Below the pieces are notes generated by a model. That model was given only the letters and a program-made list of their open reading frames with translations, did no database searches and was not told where the DNA came from. A DNA stretch of 64,000 nucleotides from Alcaligenaceae bacterium (GTDB lineage Bacteria; Pseudomonadota; Gammaproteobacteria; Burkholderiales; Burkholderiaceae_B): NCBI GenBank assembly GCA_013416485.1, contig JACCEO010000008.1, positions 62,001-126,000 of the forward strand, in the 5' to 3' direction. Positions 8,999 to 17,201 of the stretch are shown piece by piece. Both the position numbers and the translations under genes were made by a program. The first letter of the stretch is position 1; the number at the start of each line of letters is the position of its first letter.

Positions 8999-9904
8999 AT
9001 GCAGGATTTAAACGACCTTTATTATTATGTGCAGGTGGTGGACTACGCGGGCTTTGCCCCAGCGGGACGCGCCCTAGGGGTACCCAAGTCCAAACTTAGC
9101 CGCCGCATCGCACTATTGGAAGAACGCCTAGGGGTACGTCTGCTGCAGCGCTCAACCCGGCGGTTTTCTGTGACTGAAATAGGGCAAACCTACTACAGCC
9201 ATTGCAAAGCCATGCTGGTTGAAGCTGCTGCTGCCCAAGAAGCTATAGACATTACCCGCTCTGATCCCCAAGGTACGGTACGTATTACCTGTCCTGTGGC
9301 ACTGTTACACGCCAATGTAGAAGTGATGCTGGCTGATTTCATGAACAACAACCCACGGGTCACTGTTCATTTAGAAGCCACCAATCGACGAGTGGATCCG
9401 ATTAGCGAAGGCATAGATATCGCCGTGCGTGTACGCCCACCGCCCATAGACAACAGCGATTTGGTCATGCGTGTGTTGGCCAACCGACGACAATGCCTGG
9501 TTGCCAGCCCCGAACTCATTAGGCAGTTTGGTGTACCCAAAGGCCCTGCCGACATATCTAATTGGCCTAGTCTGGCCTTGGGCAAGCCACAGCCTAACCA
9601 TGTATGGAATTTATATGGCCCCGACGGTGAACAAGCAAGCCTGCACCATACGCCCCGCTTTATTAGTGACGACCTGGCCGCCTTACGCACCATGACAGTC
9701 GCTGGCATTGGCATTGCACAACTGCCCCTGATGATGATAGCAGAGCAACTAGCCCAAGGTACATTGCAACCACTGTTAAAAGAATGGGCACCACGACCTG
9801 ATATTGTGCACGCCGTATTTCCCTCTAGACGCGGCCTACTACCCGCTGTGCGCACCTTGGTCGATTACCTGGCCAATCGCTTCCAAACCCTGGAAGAGGA
9901 TTAA
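8999..9904 (+). CDS. LysR-family transcriptional regulator
   Basis: DNA-binding regulator of 301 residues. Residues 1-60 form the LysR winged helix (MQDLNDLYYYVQVVDYAGFA ... SKLSRRIALLEERLGVRLLQRSTR), and the rest is the periplasmic-binding-like effector domain with the usual ITCPVALL start near residue 98. It is followed 25 bp later on the same strand by a pirin gene. LysR regulators next to pirin are common in proteobacteria, so control of pirin is the simplest inference. The inducer is unknown. Confidence 0.93.
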   Translation: MQDLNDLYYYVQVVDYAGFAPAGRALGVPKSKLSRRIALLEERLGVRLLQRSTRRFSVTEIGQTYYSHCKAMLVEAAAAQEAIDITRSDPQGTVRITCPVALLHANVEVMLADFMNNNPRVTVHLEATNRRVDPISEGIDIAVRVRPPPIDNSDLVMRVLANRRQCLVASPELIRQFGVPKGPADISNWPSLALGKPQPNHVWNLYGPDGEQASLHHTPRFISDDLAALRTMTVAGIGIAQLPLMMIAEQLAQGTLQPLLKEWAPRPDIVHAVFPSRRGLLPAVRTLVDYLANRFQTLEED

Positions 9905-9929
9905 ATTCCAATTTCTTCGGAGTAAAACT

Positions 9930-10838
9930 ATGAGCACGCCAAACACGCCGCCTACGTCACCGATACTACGGATAACATCACGCACAGCTGAGGTTGGCGG
10001 CATACCCATACATAGATTAATGCCATCACGGCAGCGCCGCATGATAGGCGCCTGGTGCTTTCTAGATCACGCAGGGCCTTCTACCTTTGAACCTGGCGCA
10101 GGCATGCGCGTGGGCCCACATCCACACATAGGACTGCAAACCTTCACATGGATGATCAAGGGTGAAGTCTTACACCGCGATAGCCTAGGCAATAAACAAA
10201 TCATACGTCCAGGACAGGTCAACTTAATGACAGCTGGCCATGGCATAGCGCATACAGAAGAGTCCCTAGCTCAGGAAGACACCCTGCACGCCACCCAACT
10301 ATGGATAGCCCTACCACCTCCGGACAGCCATTGCGCACCCGCTTTTGACCATCATCCTGAACTACCACTATGGTCCTTAAACGGCTGTCAGCTAACCCTG
10401 TTGGCAGGCAGCTATAACGGGTACACGGCACCGCCCAAACTGTATTCCCCCTTAGTGGGCATAGACTTGAACAGCACGGCTGGCAGCGCGATGACACTAC
10501 CGCTAGATTCAGAATTCGAATACGGCGTGCTGACACTAGAGGGCCAAACCATTATCAATGGTCAAGCTTTTGCAGTAGATGAATTAGCGTATCTGGGCCT
10601 GGGTCTACACGAGATCAATCTAGAATTAGCCCCAGGTGGTAGCCGCGCCATATTATTGGGCGGCCTACCTTTTTCCAGCGACGTCCTTATTTGGTGGAAT
10701 TTTGTTGGACACAACAAAACCGATATTGCACGTGCTCAACACGACTGGGAAACTGGCAGCGAACGCTTTGGCACTGTACATGGCTACGACGGGCCGCCAT
10801 TGACCGCCCCACCTTTGCCACCAGGATGGACTATTTAG
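9930..10838 (+). CDS. Pirin family protein
   Basis: Cupin-fold, metal-binding protein of 302 residues. The frame is open 42 codons farther upstream, but the ATG at 9930 (MSTPNTPP) is preceded by CGGAGTAAA and clears the lysR gene, so it is chosen. The metal-site block GPHPHIGLQTFTWM around residues 60-73 and HGIAHTEES around 105-113 match pirins, some of which are quercetin dioxygenases and others redox cofactors. It overlaps the convergent phasin gene by 8 bp. Its physiological role cannot be told from sequence. Confidence 0.92.
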   Translation: MSTPNTPPTSPILRITSRTAEVGGIPIHRLMPSRQRRMIGAWCFLDHAGPSTFEPGAGMRVGPHPHIGLQTFTWMIKGEVLHRDSLGNKQIIRPGQVNLMTAGHGIAHTEESLAQEDTLHATQLWIALPPPDSHCAPAFDHHPELPLWSLNGCQLTLLAGSYNGYTAPPKLYSPLVGIDLNSTAGSAMTLPLDSEFEYGVLTLEGQTIINGQAFAVDELAYLGLGLHEINLELAPGGSRAILLGGLPFSSDVLIWWNFVGHNKTDIARAQHDWETGSERFGTVHGYDGPPLTAPPLPPGWTI

Positions 10839-11256
10839 GCTGCATCATTTTTTTCATTTCAGCCATATGCTGGGTAGCACGCTGGCTAATACTGGCCATG
10901 GCATCCGCTTGCGATTTACGTGCAATTTCTGCCAGTTCCGTCATGTCAGACAGCGTTTTTTCGTAGGCCTTACGGATTAACTCGGTTTGTTTGGTTGTAT
11001 CAACACCACCAGCGGCCACACCTTGTATGTCTTGGACCGCCTGCCGTAACATTTCAGCCTGTTTGTTAGCCAGGGCTTGCATGCCTTCATACACTGCCTG
11101 GTTCGCCTGCACCAATGCTGCGATGTCTTGCTGCCTGGCCTGTGTCAGGGCCGCCATATCCATCCCCGGCACCTTAAACTGATCAAACATTCTGGTCAGG
11201 TCGGCAAAGGGATTTGCCCCTGCAGCACCGCTGCCATCTGCTGTATTTTTCGACAT
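10831..11256 (-). CDS. Phasin family protein
   Basis: Small helical, alanine- and glutamine-rich protein of 141 residues, resembling the PHA-granule-associated phasin family. The block NPFADLTRMFDQFKVPGMDM near residues 15-35 is typical, followed by long amphipathic helices (QANQAVYEGMQALANKQAEM) of the phasin_2 type. It would coat polyhydroxyalkanoate granules or act as a chaperone. A 3-hydroxybutyrate dehydrogenase at 47237-48019 is consistent with PHA metabolism, but no PHA synthase is present in the window. Confidence 0.85.
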   Translation of the reverse strand: MSKNTADGSGAAGANPFADLTRMFDQFKVPGMDMAALTQARQQDIAALVQANQAVYEGMQALANKQAEMLRQAVQDIQGVAAGGVDTTKQTELIRKAYEKTLSDMTELAEIARKSQADAMASISQRATQHMAEMKKMMQPK

Positions 11257-11326
11257 AGCACACTCCTAGTTATGAAGCTTGACTCTATACGGTGAGTGTG
11301 GGGCCGTCAACCCATTGAAATAGACA

Positions 11327-11363
11327 ACAAAAAACCCGTCATTCCAAATAGAATGCGGGTTTT
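11327..11363 (-). terminator. Intrinsic terminator after tRNA-Leu(GAG)
   Basis: On the minus strand, arms AAAACCCGCATTC and GAATGACGGGTTTT pair over 13 bp with one bulge around a 6-base loop and are followed by a run of six T. It lies 38 bases past the 3' end of tRNA-Leu(GAG) and so closes the tpiA-secG-tRNA-Leu transcription direction. Confidence 0.85.
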
Positions 11364-11400
11364 ATGCTGACTTAACCTAAGCAGGTTCAGAACAAATTTT

Positions 11401-11485
11401 TGGTGCCGACGGCGAGAATCGAACTCGCACAGCTTTCGCCACTACCCCCTCAAGATAGCGTGTCTACCAATTCCACCACGTCGGC
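11401..11485 (-). tRNA. tRNA-Leu (anticodon GAG)
   Basis: An 85-nt class II tRNA with encoded CCA. The acceptor arm is GCCGACG/CGTCGGC, the anticodon arm CTATC-TTGAGGG-GGTAG gives anticodon GAG, the variable arm is long, and the T-loop TTCGAAT is canonical. It sits 27 bp downstream of secG on the same strand, an arrangement known from related betaproteobacteria. Confidence 0.97.
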
Positions 11486-11512
11486 TTGCAAAGAGCGGTA
11501 TCTTAGCACAAA

Positions 11513-11974
11513 TTATTGCGCTGCCGGGGCCTCGGGTACTGCAGCAGGCGAATTTTGAGCTGGAGCAGTAGGCACGGCAGGTACAGCGGATTCGCTAGCG
11601 GCAGTATTTGGTGCTGCAGGTACTACGGTACCGGTTTCTGCACCTGGCACTGCGGGTACGGCATCGCCAGTTACTGAGGGAACTGGCGCAGGCTGAAAGC
11701 CTTGCATAATGCCACCATCAAGAATGGACGGACCTGGGTGGTGCGCCACATAGGCCAGACCTACTGTGGAAGTAAAAAAGATAATTGCAGCCCATTTAGT
11801 AGCACGCGACAGGAAGTTTGCGGCGCCTGTTGCACCAAACAAACTACCAGCCGAACCACCACCAAATGAAGAGCCCATGTCGGCGCCCTTACCCTGCTGC
11901 AACAATACCAGCACGATAACAGTTAGCGACGATATAACCTGAATTGACAACAGGACGGGGGACAACCATTGCAT
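11513..11974 (-). CDS. secG: Preprotein translocase subunit SecG
   Basis: Small inner-membrane subunit of the SecYEG channel. Residues 1-80 match SecG: one N-terminal helix (VLLSIQVISSLTVIVLVLLQQGKGADMG), the conserved GGGSAGSLFGATGAANFLSRAT loop, and a second helix. The 153-residue length is above the enteric 110 because of an alanine/proline-rich tail (about residues 85-153), a feature often seen in this bacterial group. It lies 16 bp after tpiA and before tRNA-Leu. Confidence 0.94.
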   Translation of the reverse strand: MQWLSPVLLSIQVISSLTVIVLVLLQQGKGADMGSSFGGGSAGSLFGATGAANFLSRATKWAAIIFFTSTVGLAYVAHHPGPSILDGGIMQGFQPAPVPSVTGDAVPAVPGAETGTVVPAAPNTAASESAVPAVPTAPAQNSPAAVPEAPAAQ

Positions 11975-11990
11975 GAAAGAGCTCCGAGGC

Positions 11991-12746
11991 CTAAGCGGCC
12001 GCTATACGTAAAAATTCTTCTGCCACCAGCGACGCACCACCAACCAGGGCACCGTTAATATCAGACATGGAAAACAAACTGGCTGCATTCGCTGCAGTAA
12101 CGCTGCCACCATACAAAATGCGGACCTGAGGAACACCTAACGCCACTAGGCTGGCACGTATGCTGGCATGAACTTCCTGGGCTTGCTGCGGCGTCGCGGT
12201 CTGGCCCGTACCTATAGCCCACACGGGCTCATAAGCGATCACCATTTTTGCCACTGCTTGTGCACCTAATGCCAATACCGGCTGCAGCTGTGCAGCAATA
12301 ACGGCCAAGGCCTGACCCGCATCGTGTTCCGACAAGGTTTCACCCACACAAACCACCGGAGTCAAACCAGCATCCAGCGCCGCCTGGGCTTTATCAGCCA
12401 CCAACTGGCTGGTTTCACCATGTTGACTACGCCGTTCCGAATGCCCTACCAATACCCAGGTAACACCAATATCGATCAGCATAGCCGCAGCGACTTCACC
12501 CGTATAGGCGCCGGCAGACTGGCTGCTGACATCCTGAGCGCCCAATGCAATACGCCCCGCAGGCAAGGCAGCAGCAGCCTGAGCCAAATAAGGAAACGGT
12601 ACACACACGACCAGTTCGCAAGCATCAACTGCGCTTACACCATCAACCAACCCAGCCAGCAATGTTGTATTGCTGACAAGGGTACCGTTCATTTTCCAGT
12701 TGCCTATAACCAGGCGCGTGTGGGTTTTCAAAGAACTCATGGCCAA
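11991..12746 (-). CDS. tpiA: Triosephosphate isomerase
   Basis: Glycolytic and gluconeogenic enzyme that interconverts dihydroxyacetone phosphate and glyceraldehyde 3-phosphate in the cytoplasm. At 251 residues it is normal length. The substrate-binding GNWKMNG is at residues 15-21, the catalytic histidine lies in VGHSERR and the catalytic glutamate in YEPVWAIGTG, whose IGTG begins flexible loop 6. The phosphate-binding YGGSV lies near the end. It is followed by secG after 16 bp. Confidence 0.97.
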   Translation of the reverse strand: MAMSSLKTHTRLVIGNWKMNGTLVSNTTLLAGLVDGVSAVDACELVVCVPFPYLAQAAAALPAGRIALGAQDVSSQSAGAYTGEVAAAMLIDIGVTWVLVGHSERRSQHGETSQLVADKAQAALDAGLTPVVCVGETLSEHDAGQALAVIAAQLQPVLALGAQAVAKMVIAYEPVWAIGTGQTATPQQAQEVHASIRASLVALGVPQVRILYGGSVTAANAASLFSMSDINGALVGGASLVAEEFLRIAAA

Positions 12747-12821
12747 GCCCGCCTAGCGGGCATAGAAAATCGAATAACCCGGTATTGTAGCGTGTTAGCG
12801 GCTTGGCCGGTAGATGTGTCC

Positions 12822-13802
12822 CTACATGGTTAGGATAATTTTACCAATCTGATCGCCAGCATCCATCATGGCATGAGCATCGCTAGCCTGAGCCATAGGG
12901 AAAGTCGCATGGATTATTGGGCGTATTGTGCCTGCGGCCAACAAAGGCCAAACGTGTTTTTTCAGCGAACGGGCAATATCCGCCTTGAAAGCAACAGGTC
13001 GAGGACGCAAGGTAGACCCCGTAATTTGCAAACGGCGCATGAAAATCTCACCGCAATCCACTGTGGCTTTAGCGCCACCCAACAGTGCAATAATCACGAT
13101 ACGGCCATCGTCAGCCAAACACCGAATATTGCGATTTATGTAATCGCCGGCCACCATGTCCAGCACCACATCGACACCCTTGCCGTTAGTGGCCGCCTTG
13201 ATTTCCTCGACGAAATCCTGGGTGCGGTAATTGATACCACGTACGGCGCCTAAGTCCTGCACTGCCTGTACGCGCTCATCATTGCCCACAGTGGCATATA
13301 CCGCATGCCCCATAGCCGTTGCCAATTGCACAGCCGTGGTCCCTATACCACTGGCCCCACCATGCACCAGCAAGGTCTCCTGGCCTGACAAACGGCCACG
13401 ATCAAACACATTGCTCCAGACTGTGAAGTAAGTTTCCGGCAAGCCTGCAGCCTCGATTTCGGTTAAGCCCTGGGGTATCGGCAAACACAAGCTAGCGTCA
13501 GCAACACAGTACTCAGCATAACCACCACCTGGCAGCAACGCACACACTTTGTCGCCTATGGAAAAACCACCAGCAGCAGCATCGCCACCTACAATTTCAC
13601 CCGCCACTTCCAAGCCAGGCAAATCGGATGCGCCGGGAGGTGCTGGATAAAACCCTTTACGTTGAAAAACATCAGGACGGTTGATGCCTGCAGCAGCGAC
13701 TTTAATCAGTACCTCGCCTGCCTTGGGTTCGGGCATAGGCCGATCGACCTGCACCAGGACCTCGGGACCACCAGGTTGGGAGATTTCTATGGCTTTCATC
13801 AA
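12822..13802 (-). CDS. NAD(P)H-quinone oxidoreductase (zinc-free MDR family)
   Basis: Cytoplasmic medium-chain reductase of 326 residues, close to the PIG3/Qor group. It starts MMKAIEISQPGGPEVL, has the family block AAGINRPDVFQRKG and the nucleotide-binding motif HGGASGIGTTAVQLA near residue 145-160. No structural-zinc cysteine cluster is visible, as expected for quinone reductases. The qor-tpiA-secG order is shared with Bordetella-type genomes. The preferred quinone is unknown. Confidence 0.9.
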   Translation of the reverse strand: MMKAIEISQPGGPEVLVQVDRPMPEPKAGEVLIKVAAAGINRPDVFQRKGFYPAPPGASDLPGLEVAGEIVGGDAAAGGFSIGDKVCALLPGGGYAEYCVADASLCLPIPQGLTEIEAAGLPETYFTVWSNVFDRGRLSGQETLLVHGGASGIGTTAVQLATAMGHAVYATVGNDERVQAVQDLGAVRGINYRTQDFVEEIKAATNGKGVDVVLDMVAGDYINRNIRCLADDGRIVIIALLGGAKATVDCGEIFMRRLQITGSTLRPRPVAFKADIARSLKKHVWPLLAAGTIRPIIHATFPMAQASDAHAMMDAGDQIGKIILTM

Positions 13803-13922
13803 CAGCTCCTTTGGTTATCAATAAAAGGGTATTATCGCCGTTGTGATGTTTTTTTGTAGAAACATCCTGGCAACTATCCACAAACAGCCTAATTTAAGCT
13901 AAACTAATTGGCTTCATACAGC

Positions 13923-14012
13923 GGAAGCGTGCCAGAGTGGTTGAATGGACTGGTCTTGAAAACCAGCGACGGGGTAACTCGTCCGTGAGTTCGAATCTCA
14001 CCGCTTCCGCCA
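13923..14012 (+). tRNA. tRNA-Ser (anticodon UGA)
   Basis: A 90-nt class II tRNA with encoded CCA. Acceptor GGAAGCG pairs with CGCTTCC, the anticodon arm CTGGT-CTTGAAA-ACCAG gives TGA, and the long variable arm and TTCGAAT loop are canonical. Its last 19 bases plus one more are repeated exactly at 20187-20206, so this gene looks like the attachment site of an integrated segment. Confidence 0.97.
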
Positions 14013-14013
14013 A
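13994..14013 (+). repeat. Putative attachment repeat (left), tRNA-Ser 3' end
   Basis: The 20-bp sequence AATCTCACCGCTTCCGCCAA covers the 3' end of tRNA-Ser(UGA) including CCA. An identical direct copy is at 20187-20206. The flanks of the two copies are unrelated. This is the pattern left by tyrosine-recombinase islands that use tRNA 3' ends; no integrase gene remains in between, so the mechanism is inferred. Confidence 0.75.
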
Positions 14014-14025
14014 AATTCCTAAAGC

Positions 14026-15405
14026 TTAATTTTTCTGCAGATAGTTGCGCATAAAGGCAACAAACTGTGGGCTGTCGGCATAGGCGACGTTAATACGCAA
14101 GGCAGGCTGATGGCGTCCACTTTCCTGGTCAGGAAGAAATAAAGAACCTGGCGCCAGGAAAATCTGCTCTTTGGCAGCAGCAGCGGCCAGTTTCAATTCA
14201 TCCTGGCCTGCACCCAACTCAGCCCATAGATAAAACCCGCCACCAGGGGCATAGGGTGTATTCAAACCCAAGCTTTCCATGGTACGCAAAGCATGCTGGG
14301 TAGCCCGTTCCACATGATTTTTCAGGCGACGCAAGTGTTTCAGATACTGGCCGGTGGCAATCAGTCCCAGAACGGTGCGCTCTACGAAGTCTGATGTAGT
14401 CACCAAAGTAAGCATCTTCAGGTCACAAAAAGCCGCCGTCAGAGCGGGGCTGGTCGCCAGATAGCCTACGCGTAGTCCTGCAGATAAAGTTTTAGAAAAC
14501 GTGCCTATATATATGACCCGCTCCAGTTGATCCAGCATCGCCAAGCGAGGGCTGTCTGTGGGCAGGATATCGGCAAAGGGATCGTTCTCGACGACGTAGA
14601 AGCCATATTGTGCTGCGGTTTTCAGAATGCGGTGGGCTACAGGCAAAGTCAGTGAGCCGCCTGTAGGATTGTGTGCCAGTGATTGGGTAAAGAATACTTT
14701 AGGCTTATATCTTGCGGCTTTTTCTTGCAGGTCGTCTATATCAGGGCCATTGGCCAGACGGCGTACACCGACCAGCTTTACATTCGAGAAACGCAATTTG
14801 CCAAATAGCGGGTAATACCCTGGGCTATCAACCAAGGCCACATCGCCGGGTTCCAGTAACTGACGCGCCACCATATCCAGGGCGTGATTGGCACCGTGGG
14901 TTAACAGCACCTGATCTGTGCTGGCCTGTATGCCGCGCTCGGCCAGCATCAGAGCAATACGTTTACGTAAGGGTTTCAGCCCCCAAGGATTGCCGTAGCC
15001 ATGACCTTGGGTGATGCCATCATCTATGTCAGGCAGGCTGGCGGCACGGTTCAGGTCAAACTTTTCCATCCATGCCGCAGGCGGTCTGCCATCGCCTACG
15101 CGCACGTTGTAGTGTTGCACCAGTTGTTCACGCAGCAAGGATACCGTGTCTATGGCTTGTGCTACATCACGTGAACGCTGAGGTGATGAAGCATAGCGGG
15201 TGACGGCTACGTAATAACCAGATCCTGGCCGGGCTTCCAGGTGACCCATGCCGACCAGCCTGTCGTAGGCATCAGCAACCGTGTTCTTGGAAACGCCATA
15301 TTCAGCAGCAGCGGCACGCACCGACAGCAGTCGTGTACCCGTGGATAACTGACCTGATTCTATGCGTGTGGCGATGGTGGAAACGATATGATTTATGCGG
15401 CTCAT
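14026..15405 (-). CDS. MocR-type regulator (GntR DNA-binding domain fused to aminotransferase fold)
   Basis: Transcription factor of 459 residues. Residues 1-70 form a GntR winged helix (VSTIATRIESGQLSTGTRLLSVRAAA ... VSKNTVADAYDRL); from about 110 onward it is a fold-type I aminotransferase domain with the PLP-lysine motif in TFSKTLSAGLRVGY. Such proteins use PLP and a ligand to control nearby genes. It is divergent from the TRAP transporter genes, with candidate operator repeats between them at 15441-15485. Its stop codon is only 14 bp from tRNA-Ser, just inside the putative island edge. Confidence 0.92.
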   Translation of the reverse strand: MSRINHIVSTIATRIESGQLSTGTRLLSVRAAAAEYGVSKNTVADAYDRLVGMGHLEARPGSGYYVAVTRYASSPQRSRDVAQAIDTVSLLREQLVQHYNVRVGDGRPPAAWMEKFDLNRAASLPDIDDGITQGHGYGNPWGLKPLRKRIALMLAERGIQASTDQVLLTHGANHALDMVARQLLEPGDVALVDSPGYYPLFGKLRFSNVKLVGVRRLANGPDIDDLQEKAARYKPKVFFTQSLAHNPTGGSLTLPVAHRILKTAAQYGFYVVENDPFADILPTDSPRLAMLDQLERVIYIGTFSKTLSAGLRVGYLATSPALTAAFCDLKMLTLVTTSDFVERTVLGLIATGQYLKHLRRLKNHVERATQHALRTMESLGLNTPYAPGGGFYLWAELGAGQDELKLAAAAAKEQIFLAPGSLFLPDQESGRHQPALRINVAYADSPQFVAFMRNYLQKN

Positions 15406-15440
15406 GGGGTTTATAGGATAGCTGTGCCTGTGATTTGCCT

Positions 15441-15485
15441 GGTACAGTTTAGGGGTTTTCTAAAAACTGTCCCTTGTATTGTCCC
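15441..15485. promoter_or_regulatory. Candidate MocR operator repeats
   Basis: Arms GGTACAGTTT (15441-15450) and AAACTGTCCC (15464-15473) form an inverted repeat matching at 9 of 10 positions with a 13-bp spacer. A second TGTCCC at 15480-15485 makes a direct repeat with the one at 15468-15473 at 12-bp spacing. They lie between the divergent MocR and TRAP genes, where MocR proteins usually bind. The binding is inferred, not shown. Confidence 0.45.
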
Positions 15486-15571
15486 ATATTCCTATCTACC
15501 ATCAAGTGCGTTGCGCCTTTAACCAGAATACAAAAGCGCGACCCAAATTAATTGACTACTTGGAGGAGTGT

Positions 15572-16609
15572 ATGACGATGACTAACCGCCGCTCGGTGCT
15601 TAAAGCTATGGGGTTGGGGGCTGCCGCAACGCTGGCGTATGCCGCACCTGTTCGCGCGCAGACTGTTGTTAACTGGCGTATGCAGGCATTATGGGATGGT
15701 GGCACCACTCCCCAATTGTTTGAAGAGCGCTTCGTAAAGCGTGTCGCTGAACTGACCGACAATGCCTTCCAGATAGAATTGTTTTCCGCCGGTCAACTGG
15801 TGCCTGCCAATCAGGCATTTGATGCCGTACGTGGCGGCGCTTTTCAGTTGATGAAAACCTTTGATGGCTACGAAGCCGGAAAAATTCCTGGCTTGGCTTT
15901 TACCAGCACCATCCCTTTTGGCTTCCCAGAAGCTGACCAATACGAAGCCTGGTTCTATGAATTAGGCGGCCTGGAACTGGCGCGTGAAGCCTATGCCCCA
16001 GCTGGCTTGTTCTACATTGCACCTACGGTGTACGGCCCTGAGCCCATACACTCTAAAGTGCCTTTGAAAACCATTGCCGACTTGAGCGGTAAAAAGGGCA
16101 GGTTTGTGGGGCTGGCATCTACCGTGATGGGTTCTTTGGGGGTGTCAGTAACACCTTTGCCCACGAACGAGGTGTACTCAGCACTGGACAAAGGGGTCAT
16201 AGACCTAGCCGACCGTGGTGACTTATCGGCCAACCTGGAAGCCGGTTTGGCCGAAGTGGCTAAGTACATCGTTATGCCTGGACCTCATCAACCAACCACA
16301 GCATCCAGTTACGTGGCTAACCGTGGTGCCTACGAAAAACTGCCTGCACACTTCAAAGCCGCTCTGGCTTCTGCAGCGCGTGAAACCTCTGCCGCATTAC
16401 GCCAGCATATTCTGGTCGCTGACGGAAAAGCGCTGGAAGAGTTCAAAGCCAAGGGCGTGGAAGTGACCAGTTTTTCCGCTGATGACGTGAATGAAGCACG
16501 TTTGAAGGTAATTGATGTCTGGAAGTCTGCTACCAAGAACCAGCCTAATGCCGTCAAGATCCTGGATAGCCAACTGGCCTTTATGAAGCAGCTGGGTCTG
16601 ATCGCCTGA
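15572..16609 (+). CDS. TRAP transporter solute-binding protein (DctP family)
   Basis: Periplasmic receptor of a tripartite ATP-independent transporter, 345 residues. The ATG at 15572 is chosen because of the GGAGGAG site just upstream. The N-terminus NRRSVLKAMG followed by a hydrophobic stretch and VRAQ is a twin-arginine-like signal, with cleavage near residue 30. The mature part begins VVNWRMQALWDGGTTPQ, typical of DctP receptors for carboxylates. Adjacent permease genes and HMG-CoA reductase suggest a C6 hydroxy-acid such as mevalonate as ligand; this is inference. Confidence 0.93.
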   Translation: MTMTNRRSVLKAMGLGAAATLAYAAPVRAQTVVNWRMQALWDGGTTPQLFEERFVKRVAELTDNAFQIELFSAGQLVPANQAFDAVRGGAFQLMKTFDGYEAGKIPGLAFTSTIPFGFPEADQYEAWFYELGGLELAREAYAPAGLFYIAPTVYGPEPIHSKVPLKTIADLSGKKGRFVGLASTVMGSLGVSVTPLPTNEVYSALDKGVIDLADRGDLSANLEAGLAEVAKYIVMPGPHQPTTASSYVANRGAYEKLPAHFKAALASAARETSAALRQHILVADGKALEEFKAKGVEVTSFSADDVNEARLKVIDVWKSATKNQPNAVKILDSQLAFMKQLGLIA

Positions 16610-16629
16610 TTCAGGCAATTCCCCTTAAA

Positions 16630-16657
16630 CGGGTGCTACTACGCTAGTAAGCACCCG
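16630..16657 (+). promoter_or_regulatory. Intercistronic hairpin between TRAP receptor and permease genes
   Basis: Arms CGGGTGCT and AGCACCCG pair over 8 bp around a 12-base loop, 20 bp after the receptor stop and 25 bp before the small-permease start. A short pyrimidine tract follows, not a full T-run. Such hairpins often stabilise the upstream message or partly terminate, giving more receptor than permease. Confidence 0.5.
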
Positions 16658-16682
16658 GCCTTTCTTTGAACGAAGAACGCTT

Positions 16683-17201
16683 ATGCCTACAGTCATACGT
16701 TGCTACGTTACCTGGATTACGCGGTGTAACTACCTGTTGTTCCTGGTGGCGGCAGCCCTGATGGTTATTATTGTGCCGGTGATGCTTTACGAGGTCACCA
16801 GCCGCTATGTATTTAACGCCCCTACCGTCTGGGGCATGGAATTGGCGCTGCTGCTGTTCGGCCCTTATTTTTTATTAGGTGGCCCCTATTTACTGCACAT
16901 CAAGGGGCACGTCAACCTGGACGTGGTGCGCCAGCGCTTGCCCCTGGCTCAGGGCAGGTGGCTGGATATGTTCAACCAGATCATCATTATGCTGTTTTGT
17001 GTGATCTTGTTTTATTACGCCTGGCCTCTGGCCGTGCAGGCGCTGGAGTTCCGTGAAACCTCGTTTTCGGCATGGAACCCGCCCATCTGGCCCTTTAAAT
17101 TTACGATTCCTTTGGCGGTAGTCCTGCTAGGCGCGCAAAGCCTGGCCGAGTTCCTGCGTATATTTTTTCGGGATCCTGACTATTACGGATCGCCGCTATG
17201 A
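16683..17201 (+). CDS. TRAP transporter small permease (DctQ family)
   Basis: Inner-membrane subunit of 172 residues with four hydrophobic helices, the normal DctQ topology. The conserved block YEVTSRYVFNAPTVWGMELALLLFG lies near residues 37-61. It joins the receptor and large permease genes in one plus-strand operon and overlaps the large permease by four bases (ATGA). Confidence 0.92.
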   Translation: MPTVIRCYVTWITRCNYLLFLVAAALMVIIVPVMLYEVTSRYVFNAPTVWGMELALLLFGPYFLLGGPYLLHIKGHVNLDVVRQRLPLAQGRWLDMFNQIIIMLFCVILFYYAWPLAVQALEFRETSFSAWNPPIWPFKFTIPLAVVLLGAQSLAEFLRIFFRDPDYYGSPL

